This document shows positions 58,547-64,000 of a stretch of DNA of 64,000 bases, piece by piece. Source of the stretch: Molossus alvarezi (taxonomy: Eukaryota; Chordata; Mammalia; Chiroptera; Molossidae). Numbering within the stretch: position 1 is the stretch's first letter; every line of letters begins with the position of its first letter. The notes beneath the pieces were generated by a model. The model did no database searches. It saw only the letters and a program-made list of their open reading frames with translations, and was not told the DNA's origin. Position numbers and translations under genes: made by a program. The DNA is taken from assembly GCA_037176705.1 (NCBI GenBank), contig CM073894.1:29420501-29484500 (forward strand), written 5' to 3'.

Positions 58547-58690
58547 TGGTGGGACGCAGGCACTTCCCAGGACTACAGGGCAGAAGTTAACTTGGTGGGA
58601 CACGGGCGACTTCCCAGGACTACAGGGCAGAAGGAACTTGGTGGGACACTTAGGCAACTTCCCAGGACTACAGGACAGAAGGAACTCACT
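58547..58690 (+). repeat. Three-unit minisatellite, 47-48 bp period
   Basis: The block CTTCCCAGGACTACAGG starts at 58,563, 58,610 and 58,658. Units share 'ggtgggacac' and 'cagaaggaact'. The partial minus-strand frames over it show a repeated FCPVVLGS peptide, which follows from the DNA repeat rather than a gene. Confidence 0.93.
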
Positions 58691-59195
58691 TGCGGAATAG
58701 ATGGGTGACTTGAAAAGACACTGCCTTGCTCATATGACTTATTTTTGAATTTTGGTTCCATTTCATTTACATTCTAGTCCCCTAAAGAGAACTTTTCACT
58801 CAGTGTAGAATCTTCTTTCCATGTTCGCCATGCAATGCACATGCTTTAATAGAATAAGTCTGATTAAGGCCCTATTTCTACCTCAACCCTACGAAACTAA
58901 ACTTGACACATGGGCCGGGGAATCTGTCCTTTCAACAAGATGCCCCGTGATTTTATATTTACTAATGTTTGGGAAAGACTTCTAGAAGAGATATTACTTA
59001 CCTTGTCTAGCCCATTCTTAGCACAGATCTAATCTGGGGCTTTCTTTTAGTGGCAGGAAGAATGGGGTTTACAAAACATCATGTGGCTCCCTTACACTTT
59101 CCTCTTGTATAGTTAAGTTGGGACCATGTAACTAGAACTAACCGATAGGTTTGAGGAGAAATTAAGTTTGTCACTTCCAGCCAAGTATCTCTTCT

Positions 59196-59351
59196 TTAAA
59201 TTGATTGATGAGAGAGAGAGACATTGATCTGTTGTTCCACTTATTTATGCACTCCTTAGCTGATTCTTCTATGTGCCCTGACTGGGCATTGCACCTGCAA
59301 CCTTAGAATATTGGAAAGAAGCTCTAACCAACTGTGCCACCTGGCCAGGGC
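59196..59351 (-). mobile_element. tRNA-derived bat SINE, minus strand
   Basis: On the minus strand it begins GCCCTGGCCAGGTGGCACAG and includes 'acatagaagaatcagctaagg', the subfamily also seen at 4102 and 49471. The CT-rich part is short. Diverged. Confidence 0.83.
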
Positions 59352-59416
59352 TCTAGCCAAAGTTATTTTTTTCTTTTTTTTTTTTTTTGCAGCAAAAGCC
59401 CCTATGTAGGTTTTTA

Positions 59417-59528
59417 TTTTTATTTTTTTAAGCTTATCTTTATTGTTGAATGTATTACAGATGTCTCCTTTTTTCCCTCATTGATCCCCTCCTCCCCAGT
59501 CCCACCACCCTCCTGCCTTGGTTCTTAA
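59417..59528 (-). mobile_element. Bat-type L1 3' tail, minus strand
   Basis: The complement reads 'gatcaatgagggaaaaaagg' and 'agacatctgtaatacattc' then 'aacaataaagataagctt', closely paralleling the L1 tail at 34,661-34,876. T-rich sequence at the left is its poly(A) side. Only about 110 bp remain. Confidence 0.7.
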
Positions 59529-59529
59529 G

Positions 59530-60203
59530 GGTAACTTTATCTCTGCCCCTATAGCCCTGGAATCCTCATTTTCTAGATGGTATAACAATAAGGAAGCACT
59601 CTCAGATCCTTGGGAGCTGCTTTGGAAGAGTAACCAGACCCTCAGGAGATTTCTTAGGAGCTAGAAGTAGACATTTTAATAGTTAAAGAACTGAGTGGCC
59701 GTGTGTTGTTAACTACACTAGGGCATGTAGCCTATCCTGAATAATAAACCCAGTTTAGATATCCCTCTTTGACAATTGTAGAAACAGTTTTTAAACTTTG
59801 ACCTTAAAACAGCAGTAAAGGAATAATGGAATAAATGGTGCACAATTTACTAAGTAGATCATTTGATTACAAATTGATATACAAAAATCACAAATTCTTT
59901 GTTGAATGATAGGAACAAATGTTCTTTTCATAGTTTAGTTCTGACTTTACTTTTCAATCCTCCTTTAGTTTAATTAGTGAAATCTGTAACCTACTATGCT
60001 AGGAAAGATATCTTTGTCCTTGCCATGCCTAGACACTCTTCTCTCTATCCTGCTCTTACATCGTTAACAGTCCACTTTCTGGTCTCTCACATGGATGGGG
60101 TTCCCATACCCAATGCCAGTCAGATTGATTACTTACTTGTATTTGCTGCTTAAAGTTCACTCCTTAAATGCATCAACTAAATTTCTGTGACATTAGTCAC
60201 ATG
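59530..60203. other. Unassigned DNA
   Basis: Nothing recognised. Confidence 0.4.
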
Positions 60204-60209
60204 TATATA

Positions 60210-60279
<70 letters not shown>
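60204..60279 (+). repeat. (TG)n(TA)n microsatellite
   Basis: About 15 TG units (60,216-60,246) pass directly into about 16 TA units (60,247-60,279), next to the T side of a SINE. Confidence 0.93.
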
Positions 60280-60282
<3 letters not shown>

Positions 60283-60285
60283 TGT

Positions 60286-60515
60286 TTCAATCCTCACCCG
60301 AGGATATTTATCCATTTATCTTCAGACAGAGCATGAGGGAGAGAGAGAGGAACATGGATGTGAGAGACACACAGTGACTGGTTGCCTCCCACACGACCCC
60401 GACCAGGGCCGGGAACAGAACCGCAACCAAGGTATGTGCCCTTGACCAAAATTGAACCCTCGACTCTTTGGTCCATGGGCTGATGCTCTAATAGGTGAGC
60501 CAAACTGGCCAGGGC
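60286..60515 (-). mobile_element. VES-type SINE, minus strand
   Basis: On the minus strand it starts GCCCTGGCCAGTTTGGCTCAC and continues to 'atcctcgggtgaggatt'. Unlike its relatives it has almost no A tail; the (TA)n run lies where the tail would be, so the tail may have turned into the microsatellite. Confidence 0.88.
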
Positions 60516-62279
60516 AGTCGCTTATATTTTTAATTCAATCCTACACAGATGTGTGCAATGCCGAAATAGAGAGATCCCCTTCTCTCTGTGCTTTGGGTGC
60601 TGTCTTCAGTCACCAGGGCCCAGCACCTATGGGAAGGATGAGTCAGTGTTGGTGGAGGGAATGAATGATGAAAGAACTTTCATAAAGGCCCTATAGTTTG
60701 CAGAAGGCACTGATCTATAGTACTTACTGACCTACCCCTGAAGCATTCTCTCTGACAGACGAAGGCCAGTTTTTGCTATTGCACCATTCCAAAAATTACT
60801 GTTTGAGAGTTACATACTAACATAAAGAAAGGGCAGGGAAAATCCTCCCTTCATGGCTTCCCAAGCACTGCAGAGACTGTTTTGTCAGTAACTATGCCCT
60901 TACTTACCAATCTTATAGCTGCCGCAAATCTTTTTTTGAAACAAAGGGGAAATAAACAAATACAAGCTAGCTATAGTTTGCTTCTCCCACGAGAAGAGTA
61001 CAGTTAATAACATTTTTTTTTATATATTTTAACACAGACCAAATAATAAAAAAAAAAAGTACTGTATTCTTTTTCCTGTTGCTTTTTCAATAATTCCTGA
61101 ACAAATCCACATAGCATTCCCGCAGCCCAGTGGAAGAACCACATGAAATGGACTCATTGAAATCTTTTCCAATTCTCTTTGGTATGTATTTGTCCCCATT
61201 TTGAAATGGGGCCATGCTGCTTTTGTTCCTATAGAAAAGAAGTTATGATTTAAGAAAACTTTACAAAAGGGAAGCTGATCTTGATGTTATCAAACTTCCC
61301 TCTTTTCTTTTAACAGAATGTTTGAGAAAATGCCAATTGGTGTCGCCTATCATCAGAACTTTTCAGCATCTGATTGCGTCTGAAAGTTAATTCTCACAAC
61401 TATTCGACCATCTTTAACTATTCCTCTCTGAATAGGTAGCACCGACATTTGTCTCTGCATACTGAAATAGTAAGACTATATCAAATATTTTAGGTATAAT
61501 GATGCCATAACTAATTGCTGCATGTTCCCCCATTTTTAGAGAGGGGTGTGCATTGGTACAAACTCAAGTATCCATATTCTTTTGTGGTGAATGTTAACCA
61601 GAATGCCATTTTTGCCAGACTGTCACCAGGTGATTTTATAATTAGAAGATTCGCTCTAAAATGTAAGTCTGAGGTTGATGAGGCAGAACCAACTACGTTT
61701 TAAAGAGATATTCTTATTAGTACAAAATATTGGAGGACAAACAAAATCAATTCTTACAGGCAGATTAACCAAATTGTTTATTATTGTAGTAAGCATTGCA
61801 GAAATCAAGAGGATTGGCTATATTTGCTATACCCAAGCAAGAGAATGAAGTACTATGGTCTAATGTATGTATAATAATTGTTCATGCTAGCATTCTCATA
61901 GTTTGGGTAGTGACTCATTTTGTTCTGTGTAACCTTTGTTCTCCAGGAGTGGCTGCTATTAAAAAGTAGAAGCAGTAAAATCAAAATAGGAGTTTACCAG
62001 GCTAACTTTAGGTTTAAAAACATACCTGAACATCAATAGTAAAGCAAGAACTACTAGTATTAAGTAACCTGGTACCTTTACATCTTTAGAGTAGGTTTGA
62101 ATATTTGGAAAGTAATTTTCCCCCCAAGGGACATTTCGTAAGATATCTTTTGGTGGCATATTATTTTAACATTCAAAAAGGTGAAGCACAACAATCAACT
62201 TAGTTATCATAGGTTTTACCTTCTTCATTTTGCATTCCTACCATTTGGTTTTCTTTCAGGTGTAGATGGGCATGTTAGA
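60516..62279. other. Unassigned DNA
   Basis: No repeats recognised. A strong plus-strand acceptor-like tract (cttttcttttaacag) ends at 61,317 and is followed by about 25 open codons, but no partner signals were found. Confidence 0.4.
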
Positions 62280-62297
62280 GGAGGGGATATATTTAAA

Positions 62298-63672
62298 TTA
62301 GAATTATGCTGGCTTGATAGAACAAGTTTGGAAGTCTTCCTTCTTCTTGAATTTTTTGAAAGAGTTTGTGGAGAATGGGTGTTAGTTCTTTTTTGAATGT
62401 TCGGTAAAACTCCCCCGTGAAGCCATCTGGGCCTGGGCTTTTGTTTGCTGGGAGAGTCTTGATTACCTCTTCAATTTCCTTAGTTGTTATTGGTCTGTTC
62501 AAGTTTTCTATCTCTTCCGGGAATAGTTTTGGGAGACTGTGTGTTTCTAGAAATTTGTCCATTTCGCTTAGATTGTCGAATTTGTTGCCATATAGTTGTT
62601 CGTAGTAGTTGTTAACGATCTTTTGTATTTCCGTGGTGTTGGTTGTTACTTCTCCTCTTTCATTTATGATTTTGTGTATTTGGGTTCTCTCTCTTTGTTT
62701 CTTGGTGAGTCTAGCTAAGGGTCCATCAATCTTGTTTATCTTTTTGAAAAACCAGCTCTTTGTTTCATTGATCCTTTGAATTGTTTTTTGGTCTCTATGT
62801 CATTTATTTCTGCTCTGATCTTTACTATTTCCTTCCTTCTACTTGCTCTGGGGTTTTCTTTTTGTTTGCTTTCTAATTCTTTAAGTTGTGAGGTTAGACA
62901 GTCAATTAGAAATTTTTCTTGTTTTTTGAGGTAGGCCTGTAGTGCTATGAACTTCCCTCTCAGAACTGCTTTCGCTGCATCCCATAGATTTTGTGTTGTT
63001 GTGTGTTCATTTTCATTGGTTTCCAGGAAATTTTTAATTTCTTCCTTGATCTCCTCGGTGACCCATTCATTGTTTAATAACATGCTATTTAGCCTCCATA
63101 TGTTGAAATGTGTTTGCATGTTCTTGTTGCAATTGATTTCTAGTTTCATGCCATTGTGATCTGAGAAGATGCTTGATATGATTTCAATCTTCTTGAATTT
63201 GTAGAGATTTAGTTTGTGTCCTATCATGTGGTCTATCTTTGAGAATGTCCCATGTGCACTTGAGAAGAATGTGTATTCTGTAGTTTTGGGGTGTAATTCT
63301 CTGTAGATATCTATTAAATCCATTTGGTCTAGTGCTCCATTTAGAGTCTCTGTTTCCTTGCTAATTTTTTGCCTAGAGGATCTATCCAGTGCTGTCAACG
63401 GGGTGTTGAAGTCCCCTGCTATGATTGTATTGTTGTCGATTTCTCCTTGGAAGTCCTCCAGAAGATTTTTAATATATTTTGGTGCTCCTATATTGGGTGC
63501 ATATATGTTTATCAAGGTTATATCTTCCTGTTGGATAGATCCTTTCAATATTATATAGTGGCCTTCTTTGTCTCTAGTTATGGTCTTCATTTTGAAATCT
63601 ATTTTATCAGATATGAGAGTTGCTACCCCAGCTTTTTTTTGCTTTCCATTTGCTTGGAAAATTTTTTTCCAT
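62298..63672 (-). mobile_element. Young L1 ORF2 internal fragment, minus strand, no poly(A)
   Basis: On the minus strand it opens inside the ORF2 endonuclease ([47 protein letters not shown]), passes the linker and enters the reverse transcriptase start ([23 protein letters not shown]), then stops. One base is missing from an A run near 62,777, splitting the frame into a part at 62,736-63,672 and a part at 62,298-62,735, both otherwise open, so the copy is young. Duplications ggaggggatatatttaaa (62280-62297 and 63673-63690) are identical over 18 bp. Both the 5' end and the whole 3' part, including the poly(A), are missing. Confidence 0.93.
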
Positions 63673-63690
63673 GGAGGGGATATATTTAAA

Positions 63691-64000
63691 AGAAATTGTT
63701 TAATATAATAATTTATTGTCAGCAGGCCACCACTAATAAGCAAAAATTTCATAAATCTTGAGACAGATGACCACAAAAAATAGGATGAAAACCAATGTTA
63801 AAAGACACTATTTCCAAGGGGTTTTCAAAAACGATGAAAGGATCCAAATGTCAGTGCAAGAATACATAGACACAGAAGAATTAACTTCTTAAAGGTGTTT
63901 CACTTGATATTTTAAAACTTTTTTCTTATTTATTTTGAAATTCCCAACAGTACACAAAAGTAGAGAGAATGTTACTACTATAAAGGACACCCAGGGACTT
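63691..64000. other. Unassigned AT-rich DNA at the window end
   Basis: Resembles old L1-like text in places, but nothing can be supported. Confidence 0.4.

Noticed and set aside
58451..58761. Minus-strand frames with repeated FCPVVLGS peptide
   Set aside because: They are explained by the 47-48 bp minisatellite. There is no sign of a functional repeat protein.
58960..59045. Strong minus-strand donor AAG|GTAAGT near 58,998-59,003 with an acceptor-like tract, giving a possible 42-nt exon
   Set aside because: All three frames of the 42-nt segment contain stops and it lies upstream of the inferred promoter. Probably a chance or non-coding signal.
61317..61395. Plus-strand acceptor (cttttcttttaacag) followed by about 25 open codons
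   Set aside because: Two frames are open and none resembles a known protein. No matching donor or upstream exon was found.
1..64000. tRNA genes suggested by A- and B-box-like motifs
   Set aside because: Every instance belongs to a tRNA-derived SINE with an A-rich tail. None folds into a clean, stand-alone tRNA by eye.
1..64000. Helitron or piggyBac elements, expected in vespertilionid bats
   Set aside because: I saw no HeliBat-like termini or TTAA-flanked piggyBac ends that I could support. Short copies could still have been missed.

Overview
This window is nuclear DNA from a placental mammal, and the repeats point to a bat, most likely a vespertilionid or a close yangochiropteran. About thirty tRNA-derived SINEs of the VES type are present (head reading GGCTCAGCGGTTAGAGC, B box near GGTTCGATTCC, CT-rich second half, A-rich tail), many with clean target-site duplications. 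There is also a SPIN-type hAT element with an exact 8-bp duplication, short mariner-type elements, bat-type L1 3' ends, and the old mammalian background of L2, MIR, Tigger, hAT and possible MaLR-type LTR copies. There are no operons, no CRISPR arrays and no bacterial-style genes.

Layout: positions 1 to about 51,200 are AT-rich, repeat-dense DNA that looks intronic or intergenic. L1 fragments lie at about 3.8-6.3, 13.6-14.7, 15.4-16.3, 26.0-27.4, 32.4-33.1 and 41.6-42.7 kb. A CpG island fills about 51.7-53.05 kb. It contains GC boxes, a (GCC)7 run and, on the minus strand, a purine-rich untranslated-type exon ending in a consensus donor at 52,321. This is the one convincing gene start here. 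I read it as the promoter and first exon of a gene transcribed leftward, but I cannot name the gene. From 53 to 62 kb the DNA is SINE-poor and mostly unassigned, with some old L2 and MIR copies. At 62.3-63.7 kb lies a young L1 ORF2 fragment on the minus strand with an 18-bp target duplication but no poly(A) tail.

Protein-coding content that can be supported is small. There are L1 reverse-transcriptase and endonuclease fragments (all broken), a degenerate coding-like stretch at about 37.87-38.14 kb (minus) and three candidate minus-strand exons proposed only from splice-site and reading-frame evidence. The long open frames inside the CpG island are compositional.

The most unusual things are transposon biology rather than a new cellular system: the tail-less L1 fragment, two independent copies of a roughly 100-bp head-only VES SINE that stop at the same base, a mariner-type element split by a bat L1 tail, a SINE inserted into the target duplication of another SINE, and a strong orientation bias of SINEs opposite to the inferred gene. 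I did not find convincing evidence of a previously undescribed functional system. All repeat family names come from recognition by eye, not from a database search.
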